Origin: JAUSPI01 sp964650385
Lineage (GTDB): Bacteria; Desulfobacterota; Syntrophia; Syntrophales; JADFWA01
DNA length: 64,000 nucleotides
NCBI GenBank assembly: GCA_964650385.1
Contig: CAZYTP010000003.1
Location: 1 to 64,000 of the forward strand
Reading direction: 5' to 3'
The translations under genes were made by a program, and so were the position numbers. Below the pieces are notes generated by a model, which made no database searches, had not been told where the DNA came from, and worked only from the letters and a program-made list of their open reading frames with translations. Shown here one piece after another: positions 14,817-24,088 of the stretch. How positions within the stretch are numbered: the stretch's first letter is position 1; the number at the start of each line of letters is the position of its first letter.

Positions 14817-15464
14817 ATGACTATTGCAATATTAAGAATGATGAAAATATGTATTTTGCTTTGTTTGTGTCTCTTATATGTGAGTGGTTGTGCTACGGTT
14901 CCAAAAGATGCGGCCGGTTCTCAGGCACACTATGTGGACCCCGGTCAGAAAAGCGAGGTCTACGGTGTGGGTATTGATTCTCAGGACATTATCAGTATAA
15001 CCGATGAAATGATACGTGATATGCTTTCGAATCCTTTCTGGTCTGATTCCGAAACTCTCCCTAAGGTTATAATAGACTCTAAATATTTCAAAAATGAAAG
15101 TTCGACAAGAATCAACAAGAAAATGATTACTGATCGATTGAGGGTAGAGCTGAATAAGACTGCCCGTGGAAAGATGATTTTCATCGGACGGGAATATCTT
15201 AACATGATTTTGAAAGAGGCGGAGTTGAAGCAGTTGGGACTTATGGGGCAAGATAAAGCGATGGACGAAATCAGGATTTATGAAGCTGATTATCGTCTGG
15301 GGGGTCGTATTTCAACACGTGATGCGATTAATCCAAAGACGGGTGCATTTTCCCGTTACCATCAGCTCCTTTTCGATATGATTGACTTGAAAACCGGTGC
15401 AATCGTATGGAGTAACGGATATAATTTCAAAAAAACCGCTCAGGAAGATATAATCTACCGATAA
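14817..15464 (+). CDS. LpoB-like penicillin-binding-protein activator lipoprotein
   Basis: 215 residues. Signal peptide with lipobox YVSGC (Cys25). The mature domain matches the LpoB/YcfM family: VIIDSKYFKNESSTRINKK, then DRLRVELNKTARGKMIFIGR, an ADYRLGGRIS strand and FDMIDLKTGAIVWSNGYNFKK at the end. In enterobacteria LpoB spans from the outer membrane to activate PBP1b; here the partner is unknown. It lies 32 bases upstream of the COG3014 gene, a pairing also seen in other proteobacteria. Start ATG is preceded by GGGGGGAC. Confidence 0.85.
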   Translation: MTIAILRMMKICILLCLCLLYVSGCATVPKDAAGSQAHYVDPGQKSEVYGVGIDSQDIISITDEMIRDMLSNPFWSDSETLPKVIIDSKYFKNESSTRINKKMITDRLRVELNKTARGKMIFIGREYLNMILKEAELKQLGLMGQDKAMDEIRIYEADYRLGGRISTRDAINPKTGAFSRYHQLLFDMIDLKTGAIVWSNGYNFKKTAQEDIIYR

Positions 15465-15496
15465 TTCCGGCGGTTCAAAAGGCTATAGGCGGTATC

Positions 15497-16732
15497 ATGA
15501 AAAGGTTTTTTTATGTTTGCATTATTCTATGCGCAGTGTTTGCAATTCTAATAGGTTGCGCAGGCAGGCAGAAATTTGAGAAGGCCGAAATACCCGAAAA
15601 TCGCATGAGAGCATTTCTTGCGGATAAACCCGAAGAGCTGAAACCGGGCTTTCGTGCAATGCTGGAAGACGGGCAAAGGAATTACGTTTTAAACAATATA
15701 CAGGTCGGTGTTTCAGCGTTGAAACTGGGACATACTGAAATTGCTGAAAAATGCTTTGACGAGGCGTTGAAACATATTGAAGCGGTATTTGCGGATAATG
15801 AAAAGGCGAGAAAGGCCCGCAGTTTATGGTATGAGGAAGGCATGAAGGATTTCAAGGGCGAGCCGTATGAGAGAGCCATGTCCTATTATTACAGGGGACT
15901 CCTTTATATGCTGGAGGAGGACTACGAAAATGCCCGGGCATGCTTTAAGGCCGGCATTATTCAGGATGCCTTTGCCGAGGAAAATCAAAATCGATGTGAT
16001 TTTGCCCTGCTGTTATTTCTTGAAGCCTTCTGTTCCCTGAAGCTCGGCGATCAGGAATTAGCTAAAGCGGCATTGGAGGAAATGAAAAAGCTGCGACCGG
16101 ATCTTGCGCATCCTGATACTGAATCGAATGTTCTGATCCTTGTCGAAACAGGAGCATCACCACGAAAACTTGCCGATGGACTGGGTCATGCGGAACTAAA
16201 ATTTTTCAGAGGGCGAAACATTGTGGAAAAACAGGTTGTATTATATGTAGGTGATTCAAAAATAATGTCCTACCCGATAGAAGATGTAGCCTGGCAGGCA
16301 ATGACCCGTGGTGGCAGGCCTGTAGATAAGATAATTAAGGGTCAGGTTGCTTTTCGTAAAACGCACGAAAAGATAGGATCAACACTTACCGATATTTCAT
16401 CGAATTTGCTGTTGGCTAATCCGGTCATGTCCAATTCTGATACTATGGGAGCAATAGGCACTGCTTTGGGAATTTTTGGCGTTGCAGAAATGGCCATGGC
16501 GTCTCGAACACGTACCCATGCCGATACACGCTACTGGAACAACCTTCCAGATACGGTACACATATCACACATGGATCTCAAGAAGGATACATACAAATTA
16601 AAAATTCATTACCAAGATGAGACTGGCGCAGTGGTATCGGAAGATCAGCATAAAACAACCCTTGTCATTGATGACAAGGAAGACTTGATTCTTATCTGGA
16701 AGCGACCGGATGGAAATTTTGTTATAAAATGA
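15497..16732 (+). CDS. COG3014-type lipoprotein with TPR-like helices
   Basis: 411 residues. Signal peptide ends LIGC (lipobox Cys21). Residues about 60-215 are helical with TPR-like spacing (GVSALKLGHTEIAEKCFDEA, YRGLLYMLEEDYENARACFK, LEAFCSLKLGDQELAKAALE). The C-terminal half is beta-rich with ANPVMSNSDTMGAIGTALGI and a final LIWKRPDGNFVI. The overall pattern matches the COG3014 family, of unknown function, usually encoded with LpoB-like proteins as here. It is probably an outer-membrane-attached scaffold for cell-envelope synthesis (inference). Confidence 0.8.
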   Translation: MKRFFYVCIILCAVFAILIGCAGRQKFEKAEIPENRMRAFLADKPEELKPGFRAMLEDGQRNYVLNNIQVGVSALKLGHTEIAEKCFDEALKHIEAVFADNEKARKARSLWYEEGMKDFKGEPYERAMSYYYRGLLYMLEEDYENARACFKAGIIQDAFAEENQNRCDFALLLFLEAFCSLKLGDQELAKAALEEMKKLRPDLAHPDTESNVLILVETGASPRKLADGLGHAELKFFRGRNIVEKQVVLYVGDSKIMSYPIEDVAWQAMTRGGRPVDKIIKGQVAFRKTHEKIGSTLTDISSNLLLANPVMSNSDTMGAIGTALGIFGVAEMAMASRTRTHADTRYWNNLPDTVHISHMDLKKDTYKLKIHYQDETGAVVSEDQHKTTLVIDDKEDLILIWKRPDGNFVIK

Positions 16733-16823
16733 GAATTTTATACGACCAAGCCCCCGTGGTTCAATCACCTCATAGTGTAATAATGCTAAGAGGTCGTTGA
16801 CTGAAAGGGCATCAGCCCGTCAC

Positions 16824-17495
16824 CTATAAAAACACTTCATAACTTTCAGATTCATAGCTTACAGATTTATAACCAATCATCTTTTGAATATGGAATGAGA
16901 GGAAACGACTTCCATAATTTTCAACAAATTTACGAAGTCCACACCTCGCTTTTCGAAACTTTTCACTTTGAAGATTTTTTACCACATTCTCAATCTCTTG
17001 AGTTCGGCCTTCACAGATAATCTGTGGTCCTTCCCCTATAAGAACCTCCCACTCACCGGCCACGGTAATACCCAGTTCTTCCATGGTCGGATAGAATTCT
17101 TCGCTGACATAACGTTCGTAATCCGTTTTTGTGTTATTCACGATATCCCACGTTTGAGTGAATTTAACAGTATCTTTTTTAACATCTCTTGAATATGAAT
17201 CTTTCCTTCCAGTGGGGACAAGGACCTTGGTTTTATAGTTCTTTACATAATTGAGCAAGTTCTCATTCAGTTTTTTATATTTTGGATCCTTCAAAGCCTT
17301 TTCTATTATATCCAAATCACCGCTTACGCCCTCAAATATAATTTCAGCATAGGCACCAACCAGAACTGACCACCCGGCTACAGTATGAATTCCCAATTTA
17401 TTTATTCCCGGAATAAAGTCTTTCACAATAAAATTTCGATATTCTTGGTTACTTTCGGGAATAATGGTCCAATACTGATTAAATTTTACAAACAT
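16824..17495 (-). CDS. Uncharacterised protein with two tandem alpha-beta (dimeric-barrel-like) domains
   Basis: 223 residues with an evident internal duplication. Unit 1 (about 4-93) and unit 2 (about 111-207) both run FxQxWxI...Y...V...F.P...LGI.....W.VL.G..-.I..EG....IE..L....YKK...L...V.NY....L. Each unit has the length and strand-helix rhythm of a NIPSNAP/ABM-like ferredoxin fold, so one chain could form a pseudo-dimeric barrel. There is no signal peptide. Start ATG follows a strong AAGGAGG. It stands alone between convergent and divergent neighbours. Family not recognised. Confidence 0.75.
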   Translation of the reverse strand: MFVKFNQYWTIIPESNQEYRNFIVKDFIPGINKLGIHTVAGWSVLVGAYAEIIFEGVSGDLDIIEKALKDPKYKKLNENLLNYVKNYKTKVLVPTGRKDSYSRDVKKDTVKFTQTWDIVNNTKTDYERYVSEEFYPTMEELGITVAGEWEVLIGEGPQIICEGRTQEIENVVKNLQSEKFRKARCGLRKFVENYGSRFLSFHIQKMIGYKSVSYESESYEVFL

Positions 17496-17753
17496 TACTT
17501 AGTCCTCCTTCTACTTGACTTAAAAGATCACTATTTTAATATTAAAATTGCACATAAAAGAAACATAAATGCAATAAGTTTTTCTTTATGCACAGGTTAT
17601 TAATTCTCCGCCAAGGAAATTAGATCAATGTAATCGAATTATCAATAGTAAAAATGCATTGTCAATAACATTTCAAAATGACCGGTTTGATAATTGTTTA
17701 ATTGAAAAATATTTATATGATTTAATAACTACTTGTAATTTTACGGAATCGGT

Positions 17754-17783
17754 GTGATAATAAAAATTATTAGTTGTTATACT
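17754..17783 (+). promoter_or_regulatory. Possible extended -10 promoter of the V-ATPase operon
   Basis: TGT-TATACT (17775-17783) gives an extended -10. GTGATA (17754-17759) with an 18-base spacer is a weak -35. It sits 59 bases before the first gene. Otherwise the 347-base gap 17496-17842 is AT-rich with no gene seen. Confidence 0.4.
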
Positions 17784-17842
17784 TCTACAGTTAAAAGTGA
17801 GGGTCTCGGAAAAGCAAGTCTGCGGATAGAGGGAAGTCAGGA

Positions 17843-18151
17843 ATGGAAAATGTGATCACACAGATCTTGGAGATCGAAAAGCAGTGTGCTGAGGAGGTTG
17901 AAAAGGCCGAGCGGGGGTACAGGAAGAAGATCGAGGTGTACAAGAACACCATTGAAGAAAAAAAGGCAAGAGAATTCGCCCTGATTATCACCGAAGGCAA
18001 TGAAAGACTGGCGCAGGCGCTTGAGCAAGCGCAAAAGCAAACAGAGGCCGAATTGTTAGCTTCAACCGAGGATAATGAAAAGCTTTATCAGTATCCAGCG
18101 CTCAATGAGGAAATAAAGGAAAAGATCATCTCCATCCTTCTTGCGATTTGA
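17843..18151 (+). CDS. V/A-type ATPase peripheral-stalk subunit (G/H-like)
   Basis: 102-residue highly charged coiled coil (EIEKQCAEEVEKAERGYRKK onward, Glu/Lys/Ala-rich through residue 75) with a short hydrophobic end. Length, composition and first place in the operon match the small stalk subunit that pairs with subunit E to brace the A3B3 head against subunit I. Sequence identity in this class is always weak, so the call rests on operon position and coiled-coil pattern. ATG follows GAGGGAAGTCAGGA; subunit C starts 6 bases after its stop. Confidence 0.75.
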   Translation: MENVITQILEIEKQCAEEVEKAERGYRKKIEVYKNTIEEKKAREFALIITEGNERLAQALEQAQKQTEAELLASTEDNEKLYQYPALNEEIKEKIISILLAI

Positions 18152-18157
18152 GGGACC

Positions 18158-19114
18158 ATGAGATACTACACAGATAAAGACAATCTCCATGTTAGGATAT
18201 ATGCCATGAGAGGCCGTCTCCTCTCGCTCAAGGATTATGACTCAATTGTCAGGAATCGAGAGGCTTTTTTCGACAGACTCTCTGACACACACGATCCTGT
18301 CGAGGCCAAGGAGATGGTTTTCAGGGAGCAGCTCGCCATGGTCGTCCATCTTGCCGAGGCAACCAGGAAATATAGCTCACTTTTCATTGCCTTCCTTCGC
18401 CAGTACGAGGTAAGCAACGCGAAGCTCCTTCTGGCAAAGACCTTCGGCAGACAGAGCCTGGACCAGTGGTACGATATCAGACCATACGCCATCCTTGACA
18501 GAAGCCTGCTCCAGCAAGAACTTTCGCTGGATGACATAAGGACAATCATGGCCGGCACATACCTGGAAGACGTGTACGAGGATATCTCAAGCTATGAATG
18601 CCTTGAAAACCAGGTGGACATCAGCGCCGCCAGGAACCTGTATACATCTTCAGCCCAATTCCTTCCCGAATCGCGAAAGGTCTTCCTGGACTTTATGCTC
18701 AGAAGGATCGCCGTCATTACGATGATCTGGCACTGGAGACTCAAGCAGAACTACCACTGGAGCGACGAAAGGATAAGACTCTACCTTGAGACGTTCCATA
18801 ACCTCAACCTCTTCGGTGGACATGCATGGCCACAGGTAAGGATAGTAGAAGAGGTATTGAACAGGCGTCTTGAACAATTGAGGAAGAGTGGCACACAGGC
18901 GCCATCCGCAGAAGATATAGAGTACCATCTCGAACAGTATTTTTATAATTGGGTTTCATCCATGTTTCATAAGGATTTTCATTCCGTATACTGCGTGGTT
19001 GCTTACCTTTGGCTGCTCTACTATCAGGTGAGGAACCTGTTCCGCATCATCGAGGGTATGAGTTTTGGTTTACCCCCCGGAGAGATACTCAAAAGGATCA
19101 TAAGTGAAGTGTGA
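18158..19114 (+). CDS. ntpC: V/A-type ATPase subunit C (V0 d-like)
   Basis: 318-residue, mostly helical cytosolic subunit that links the central stalk to the membrane c-ring. The family pattern shows in the N-terminal YAMRGRLLSLKDYDSIVRNR, the repeated LRQYEVSNAKLLLAKTFGR helices and a terminal YYQVRNLFRIIEGMSFGLPP. It ends TGA overlapping the ATG of subunit I (TGATG), so the two are translationally coupled. Divergent from archaeal forms but unambiguous in context. Confidence 0.85.
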   Translation: MRYYTDKDNLHVRIYAMRGRLLSLKDYDSIVRNREAFFDRLSDTHDPVEAKEMVFREQLAMVVHLAEATRKYSSLFIAFLRQYEVSNAKLLLAKTFGRQSLDQWYDIRPYAILDRSLLQQELSLDDIRTIMAGTYLEDVYEDISSYECLENQVDISAARNLYTSSAQFLPESRKVFLDFMLRRIAVITMIWHWRLKQNYHWSDERIRLYLETFHNLNLFGGHAWPQVRIVEEVLNRRLEQLRKSGTQAPSAEDIEYHLEQYFYNWVSSMFHKDFHSVYCVVAYLWLLYYQVRNLFRIIEGMSFGLPPGEILKRIISEV

Positions 19115-21030
19115 TGGTTAAGTTATTTGTAAAATCGGATATCAGGAAAATCAGCATAGCCCTTGAGAAGGTATTCTACCATGAGGTCTACCTCGAGCTG
19201 GGAAAGGCAGGGTTTATCCATCTCTCCCGTTCGAAAGACAGTGCAGGCGATGATATCATGATGGATGCAGGGCTTAAAGATGAAGAGGCAAAGAGTAGGG
19301 AGATTATCTCGGGGCTGGAATATGTGATGAATACCCTGAATATCCAGCCCGGGGAGGTTAGCGTACATGATATAATGCGCGATACAAGTCAGGATGAGGC
19401 GTTCGTCTCCCGTATGAAAAGCACAATCGAACGTACACAGAAGCTTTGCTCGAGAATTAATGAATCATTAGGAGTTATATCAGAGCGTTTATCATATCTG
19501 GAAGTATTGAATCGGATGGGCATTGATCCCGGGGCAATCAAAACGGCTCGACTGGTAAAAATGGTCTTCGGGATTGTGAAAAACACCGATTGGGAAGCCC
19601 CGGTTCAAGAGAACTTCGTGGTGGCGAAAACGGGTAACTATGTGTTCGGTACTTCTCTTCCCGAAGATATTTCTACGATGCTCCAATTCCTCAAGGGATA
19701 TGGTTACACGGACAAGTCGGATGATATACGCGAGGCTTCCTTTGAAGACCTCATACACCGTCAGGACATATTAAGACGCAGGCTTGAGGTCCTTGATGGA
19801 CATTTCAATAATCTGAGGGATAAAGAGGGACACGCTCTGATGAAGTTGCATAGCACATATGTGGGATACGAGGAGATCCTCAAAGCCTTGAGAATGTCAC
19901 TATTCTCATCCAGGTCCTTGTTCATAACAGGATGGATGAATATAACAGACAAGCAGAGGCTTTTCAGTATCCTTCAAGGAATTTGCGGCGATAAATTCAT
20001 CGCTATCGTATCCGAGCAGAGGGATGCTGATGCACCTGTCCGCTTGAGAAACATCAGGTTCTTCAAACCATTCGAACTCCTCGTTAAGATAATGGGAATG
20101 CCATCCAACAGTGAAATAGACCCCACCCCGCTTACAGCTATCACCTTTGTTCTCATGTTCGGCCTTATGTTCGGTGACCTCGGTCAGGGGCTCGTCCTCG
20201 CACTGGGCGGCATTATTCTTAAGCGAATCGCCAAAAAGAAGGGGAAACCCTCAGAAGGCCTCGGGCAGGCCGGAGGGATACTGATCGTATGCGGCTTTTC
20301 TGCCGCCATCTGCGGCTTGCTCTATGGCAGCATTTTCTCGAGCGAGCATATCATACCCGCCCTCTGGATCCATCCCATGGAGCACATCATGAATCTGTTT
20401 TATATAACCATACTGATGGGGGCTATATTCATCATGGTGGGTCTTTGCGTCAACATTATAAACAGCCTCATGAACTCGGATTATACCGGAGCCCTCCTTG
20501 GGAAGAGGAGTCTGGCTGTACTAATTCTCTATGCTGCAATCGTGCTTATTGCCGTGAGGTACACAAGAACCGGTCAGGGACCTGCGCCATGGGAAGTCGG
20601 TGGATTCATCGTCCTGCCCCTTTTCCTCTTTTCCTTGCGGGGCGTGCTTGGGCCCGCCCTTTTCAAGGAGCACAAACCGCACAGCATATCCGAATACGTG
20701 ATCGAGACGCTCATGGAAATACTGGAGATAGGGCTAAGCATGCTTGCAAATACCATCTCATTCATCAGGGTGGGGGCTTTCGCGCTCTCGCATGCGGGAT
20801 TGAGTATTGTGACATACACACTGGCAGGCATGTTCGATCCCTCAATGAAATCTGTGGGTGCACTTACCATCATCATTGTAGGAAACATCTTTATCATTGG
20901 CTTTGAGGGGTTTGTCTGTGGTATCCAATCTATGAGGCTTGAGTACTACGAGTTTTTCAGTAAGTTTTTCAAGGGGGACGGTGTGGCCTTCACCCCCTTC
21001 ATACTAAAGTTAAAAACGTCGGAGGTGTAG
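19114..21030 (+). CDS. ntpI: V/A-type ATPase subunit I (V0 a-like)
   Basis: 638-residue membrane stator. The N-terminal half is cytosolic with coiled-coil hairpins (about 75-260). From about residue 325 the protein is membrane-embedded: ITFVLMFGLMFGDLGQGLVL starts the domain, followed by six or seven further segments. The conserved Arg facing the c-ring is in SFIRVGAFALSHAGLS. A TGATG junction with subunit C supports ATG 19114; a GTG three bases earlier is also possible. It forms the ion half-channels together with subunit K. Confidence 0.92.
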   Translation: MVKLFVKSDIRKISIALEKVFYHEVYLELGKAGFIHLSRSKDSAGDDIMMDAGLKDEEAKSREIISGLEYVMNTLNIQPGEVSVHDIMRDTSQDEAFVSRMKSTIERTQKLCSRINESLGVISERLSYLEVLNRMGIDPGAIKTARLVKMVFGIVKNTDWEAPVQENFVVAKTGNYVFGTSLPEDISTMLQFLKGYGYTDKSDDIREASFEDLIHRQDILRRRLEVLDGHFNNLRDKEGHALMKLHSTYVGYEEILKALRMSLFSSRSLFITGWMNITDKQRLFSILQGICGDKFIAIVSEQRDADAPVRLRNIRFFKPFELLVKIMGMPSNSEIDPTPLTAITFVLMFGLMFGDLGQGLVLALGGIILKRIAKKKGKPSEGLGQAGGILIVCGFSAAICGLLYGSIFSSEHIIPALWIHPMEHIMNLFYITILMGAIFIMVGLCVNIINSLMNSDYTGALLGKRSLAVLILYAAIVLIAVRYTRTGQGPAPWEVGGFIVLPLFLFSLRGVLGPALFKEHKPHSISEYVIETLMEILEIGLSMLANTISFIRVGAFALSHAGLSIVTYTLAGMFDPSMKSVGALTIIIVGNIFIIGFEGFVCGIQSMRLEYYEFFSKFFKGDGVAFTPFILKLKTSEV

Positions 21031-21031
21031 G

Positions 21032-21370
21032 ATGGCCAAGAATAACCTGTTTGTGTTTTTTATGAGTAGTTCTCTCTGCTTTGCAGTTCTGTTGCTTTTC
21101 CCGGATGTGATGTTTGCGGCCGCATCAGATGTGGCCCAGGCATATACGGGAAAGGAGTGGAGGGGTTTAGCATACCTGTCCGCGGCATTAGCCGTCGGGT
21201 TGGCCTGTCTTGGGAGTGCCTTCGCCGTGGCCCGGATAGGTTCCGCGGGTCTGGGTGCCATCAGCGAGAAGCCGGAGCTCACAGGAAGGGTCCTTGTTTT
21301 TCTCGGTCTGGCCGAAGGTATCGCCATATACGGCCTGATCATTGCGATTATGATCCTGAACAAGCTGTAA
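21032..21370 (+). CDS. ntpK: V/A-type ATPase c-ring subunit K
   Basis: 112 residues. A cleavable-looking N-terminal hydrophobic segment (residues 5-30) precedes a single two-helix hairpin: helix 1 LAYLSAALAVGLACLGSAFA, polar loop GAISEKPELTG, helix 2 VFLGLAEGIAIYGLIIAIMI with the ion-carrying Glu95. The four-helix duplication of many V-type K subunits is absent. No Gln is seen in the helix-1 site used for Na+ coordination in Enterococcus NtpK, and Gly follows Glu95, which suggests H+ rather than Na+ (inference). Starts 1 base after subunit I. Confidence 0.9.
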   Translation: MAKNNLFVFFMSSSLCFAVLLLFPDVMFAAASDVAQAYTGKEWRGLAYLSAALAVGLACLGSAFAVARIGSAGLGAISEKPELTGRVLVFLGLAEGIAIYGLIIAIMILNKL

Positions 21371-21371
21371 C

Positions 21372-21677
21372 ATGAAGAAAATCTACATTATCGGGGACAT
21401 GCATACCGTAAGCGCTTTCCGCCTTTCAGGGGTGGAAGGGGTAATTTCTGGAACAGACAATGCGCCGGCAAGGCTGGAAGAGATCGTAAAAAAAGGGGAT
21501 GCAGGTGTAGTGGTTATAACGAACGAGCTTGCCGAGGATATTCAGGAGAGGATAAAGGAGATAAACCTGGGCAGCTTAAGCCCGGTGGTCATTGAGATAC
21601 CCGGTATCGACGACACGAAGGGTCTCCGCCGGTCGGTCGTGGGCTACATAGCCGAGGCGCTCGGCATCACCCTGTGA
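21372..21677 (+). CDS. ntpG: V/A-type ATPase subunit F
   Basis: 101-residue central-stalk subunit with a CheY-like fold: MKKIYIIGDMHTVSAFRLSG, then GDAGVVVITNELAEDI and a beta strand before PVVIEIPG. The RRSVVGYIAEALGI tail is typical. It sits between subunits K and E, with its ATG 1 base after the K stop. Confidence 0.9.
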   Translation: MKKIYIIGDMHTVSAFRLSGVEGVISGTDNAPARLEEIVKKGDAGVVVITNELAEDIQERIKEINLGSLSPVVIEIPGIDDTKGLRRSVVGYIAEALGITL

Positions 21678-21692
21678 TCAGAGGAACGGTTT

Positions 21693-22298
21693 GTGATGGA
21701 TAAAACGCCATTGGAAAGCTCTATCAGGGAAGAATCCGAACGCGCGATACGCGCCATCAAGGAGATGGAGGTCTCAGGGATCAAGAAGCTGGATGAGGCT
21801 TGTGCCGCGGAGACGGAAAACTTCAGGAAAAAATCCGAGGCTGAAATAGATGCAAGGATCGAGCAGGAGCTGTCCAGGCTGGAGAACAGGGACATCCTTG
21901 AGCGCAAGAAGCTCAAGCTCCACACCATCGAGGACTTCATTAACCATATCGTAGACGAGGCAGTGAAGGGAATGAGGAATGATCAGCGATACAAAAAATT
22001 CCTCTCAGATACGGTATGCGATGCCGTAGGCCAGATACAGACCAGAGCAGAAATTCACCTGAAGAAAGAGGATATTGTCTTTAAAAAGGAAATTATGGAT
22101 TCCCTAAAGGCAGCCGGCAGGAACCGGGATATCGGCATAAAGGAAGACAGCACGATAACGTGGGGTGGATGTATCGTCCATGACGAGCAGGGAGACCGCA
22201 TATTCAACAATACCATCGAGAGAATTTATTTTAGAAAATCCCCTGCTATCCGCCAGGAGATCGTGCGGATACTGAAGGAAAAGAGTGTTGCCTTTTAG
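21693..22298 (+). CDS. ntpE: V/A-type ATPase subunit E
   Basis: 201-residue peripheral-stalk subunit. A charged N-terminal helix (about 8-85; REESERAIRAIKEMEVSGIK) is followed by a compact C-terminal domain ending GGCIVHDEQGDRIFNNTIER. It pairs with the G/H-like subunit encoded first in the operon. GTG at 21693 lies 7 bases after GAGGA; the next codon is ATG (21696), which is equally possible. Confidence 0.85.
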   Translation: MMDKTPLESSIREESERAIRAIKEMEVSGIKKLDEACAAETENFRKKSEAEIDARIEQELSRLENRDILERKKLKLHTIEDFINHIVDEAVKGMRNDQRYKKFLSDTVCDAVGQIQTRAEIHLKKEDIVFKKEIMDSLKAAGRNRDIGIKEDSTITWGGCIVHDEQGDRIFNNTIERIYFRKSPAIRQEIVRILKEKSVAF

Positions 22299-22315
22299 GT
22301 GATAAAGGATTGGAT

Positions 22316-24088
22316 ATGAACGGCATGTTGACCGGAAAGGTGATAGCGGTAAATGGCCCAATCATCAGGGCGTTCGGCCTCAACGGGATACGGATGTTCG
22401 ACATCGCCGAGGTGGGACCTGACAGGCTCATAGGCGAGGTTATACGGCTCATTGAGGATGTGGCCGTCATACAGGTATACGAGGATAATACGGGACTGAA
22501 GCCAGGCGATGAGGTGATCTCTTACCGCAGGCCGCTTTCCGTCCTTCTGGGGCCGGGACTTATTGCAAACATATACGACGGTATACAGCGCCCCTTAGTG
22601 GGCATTTCCGAGGCATGCGGGAGTTACATAAGGAAGGGGATAAAACTGTCCCCGCTTGATGTGACCAGGAAATGGAAATTCGACCCGCTGGTAAAGGCCG
22701 GGGGTGAGGTGAAGGAAGGGGATATCCTTGGAGAGATCCAGGAGAGCCCGCTCGTCATGCACAGGGTACTCATACCCCCCCGGGTCTCCGGCATATTGAC
22801 CGCCATCGCTGATACCGGAGAGTACACAATCGAAGACGAAATATACACTGTCGATACCGGCACCGGCACGTACCAGGGGAAGCTTGCCGAGTATTGGCCG
22901 GTAAGGAGGGCGAGGCCGAGCAGAATCAAGAAGAAACCCTTTATACCCCTTGTGACGGGTCAGAGGATAATAGACACATTCTTTCCGATAGCACGGGGCG
23001 GCACGGCCGCCATCCCCGGGGGGTTCGGCACGGGCAAAACCATGACCCAGCACGCCCTGGCTAAGTGGTGCAATGCGGACATCATCGTGTACATAGGCTG
23101 CGGTGAGCGTGGCAACGAAATGACAGATGTCCTTACAGATTTCCCGAAGCTCATAGATGAGAGGAACGGCCGGCCTCTTATGGAACGAACGATCATGATC
23201 GCGAACACATCGAACATGCCGGTTCCCGCCAGAGAGGCGAGCATTTATACAGGGGTGACCATCGCGGAGTACTACCGCGACATGGGATACAGCGTGGCGG
23301 TAATGGCTGACTCCACATCGAGATGGGCCGAGGCCCTCAGGGAGCTGTCCAGCAGGCTTGGGGACATGCCTGCTGAGGAGGGTTTTCCGTCCTACCTGGC
23401 TACCAGGCTTGCCGAGTTCTACGAGAGGGCAGGCCTTGTTGAAACACTGTCGGGCAGCGACGGCGACATCACCATCATCGGTGCGGTATCCCCTCCGGGC
23501 GGCGACTTCTCAGAACCCGTTACCCAGCACACAACACGGTTCGTGAGGTGCTTCTGGGCACTGGACAAGGTTTTAGCCGACGCCAGGCATTATCCTTCCA
23601 TAAGCTGGACAGACAGTTACACAGAATACCTCCATGATATAGAGGGCTGGTGGAAAAATCTGGACAGTCAATGGCTCTCGGTGAGAAATGAGGCCATGAA
23701 CATCCTGCTTGAGGATGACAGGCTTCAGCAGGTGGTAAAGCTCGTCGGAACCGACGCTCTGCCGTCGTCGCAGCAGTTTATCCTTTTTATCGCCGAGATG
23801 ATCAAGAACGCATTTCTCCAGCAAAACTCATTCGATCCAATTGACAAGTACTGCGATCCCGAAAAGCAGCTCAAGCTCCTGAAGACTATTCTGGATCTTT
23901 ATAAAAAGGGTACGGAACTTGTGCAAGCCGGCATTTCTGTCAAGGATATCGCGGCGCTGGACGTGGTCTCGGAAATGGTAAGGCTCAAATCCGAAGTTCC
24001 CAACAAGGAAACCGAAAGGATCGAAGAGTATGGGAAGAGGCTTGCTCTTGGACTCGATTCGCTTAAAGAGTCAATAATAGGAGAATGA
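22316..24088 (+). CDS. ntpA: V/A-type ATPase catalytic subunit A
   Basis: 590 residues, the usual length. The nucleotide site has P-loop GGFGTGKT (235-242) with GCGERGNEM downstream, SRWAEALRE and PPGGDFSEPVTQHT. The insert (non-homologous region) typical of A subunits lies between about 108 and 200. It hydrolyses or makes ATP in the A3B3 head. ATG 22316 is chosen because AAGGAT ends 6 bases earlier; a TTG two codons upstream is weaker. The TGA overlaps the start of subunit B (ATGA). Confidence 0.97.
   Translation: MNGMLTGKVIAVNGPIIRAFGLNGIRMFDIAEVGPDRLIGEVIRLIEDVAVIQVYEDNTGLKPGDEVISYRRPLSVLLGPGLIANIYDGIQRPLVGISEACGSYIRKGIKLSPLDVTRKWKFDPLVKAGGEVKEGDILGEIQESPLVMHRVLIPPRVSGILTAIADTGEYTIEDEIYTVDTGTGTYQGKLAEYWPVRRARPSRIKKKPFIPLVTGQRIIDTFFPIARGGTAAIPGGFGTGKTMTQHALAKWCNADIIVYIGCGERGNEMTDVLTDFPKLIDERNGRPLMERTIMIANTSNMPVPAREASIYTGVTIAEYYRDMGYSVAVMADSTSRWAEALRELSSRLGDMPAEEGFPSYLATRLAEFYERAGLVETLSGSDGDITIIGAVSPPGGDFSEPVTQHTTRFVRCFWALDKVLADARHYPSISWTDSYTEYLHDIEGWWKNLDSQWLSVRNEAMNILLEDDRLQQVVKLVGTDALPSSQQFILFIAEMIKNAFLQQNSFDPIDKYCDPEKQLKLLKTILDLYKKGTELVQAGISVKDIAALDVVSEMVRLKSEVPNKETERIEEYGKRLALGLDSLKESIIGE

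Noticed and set aside
20289..20906. 205-codon frame inside ATPase subunit I
   Set aside because: Another frame of a conserved gene; His/Arg-rich composition typical of shadows in G+C-rich coding DNA.
22595..23053. Leftward frame opposite ATPase subunit A
   Set aside because: Antisense to the catalytic core, which explains its openness; no independent signals.
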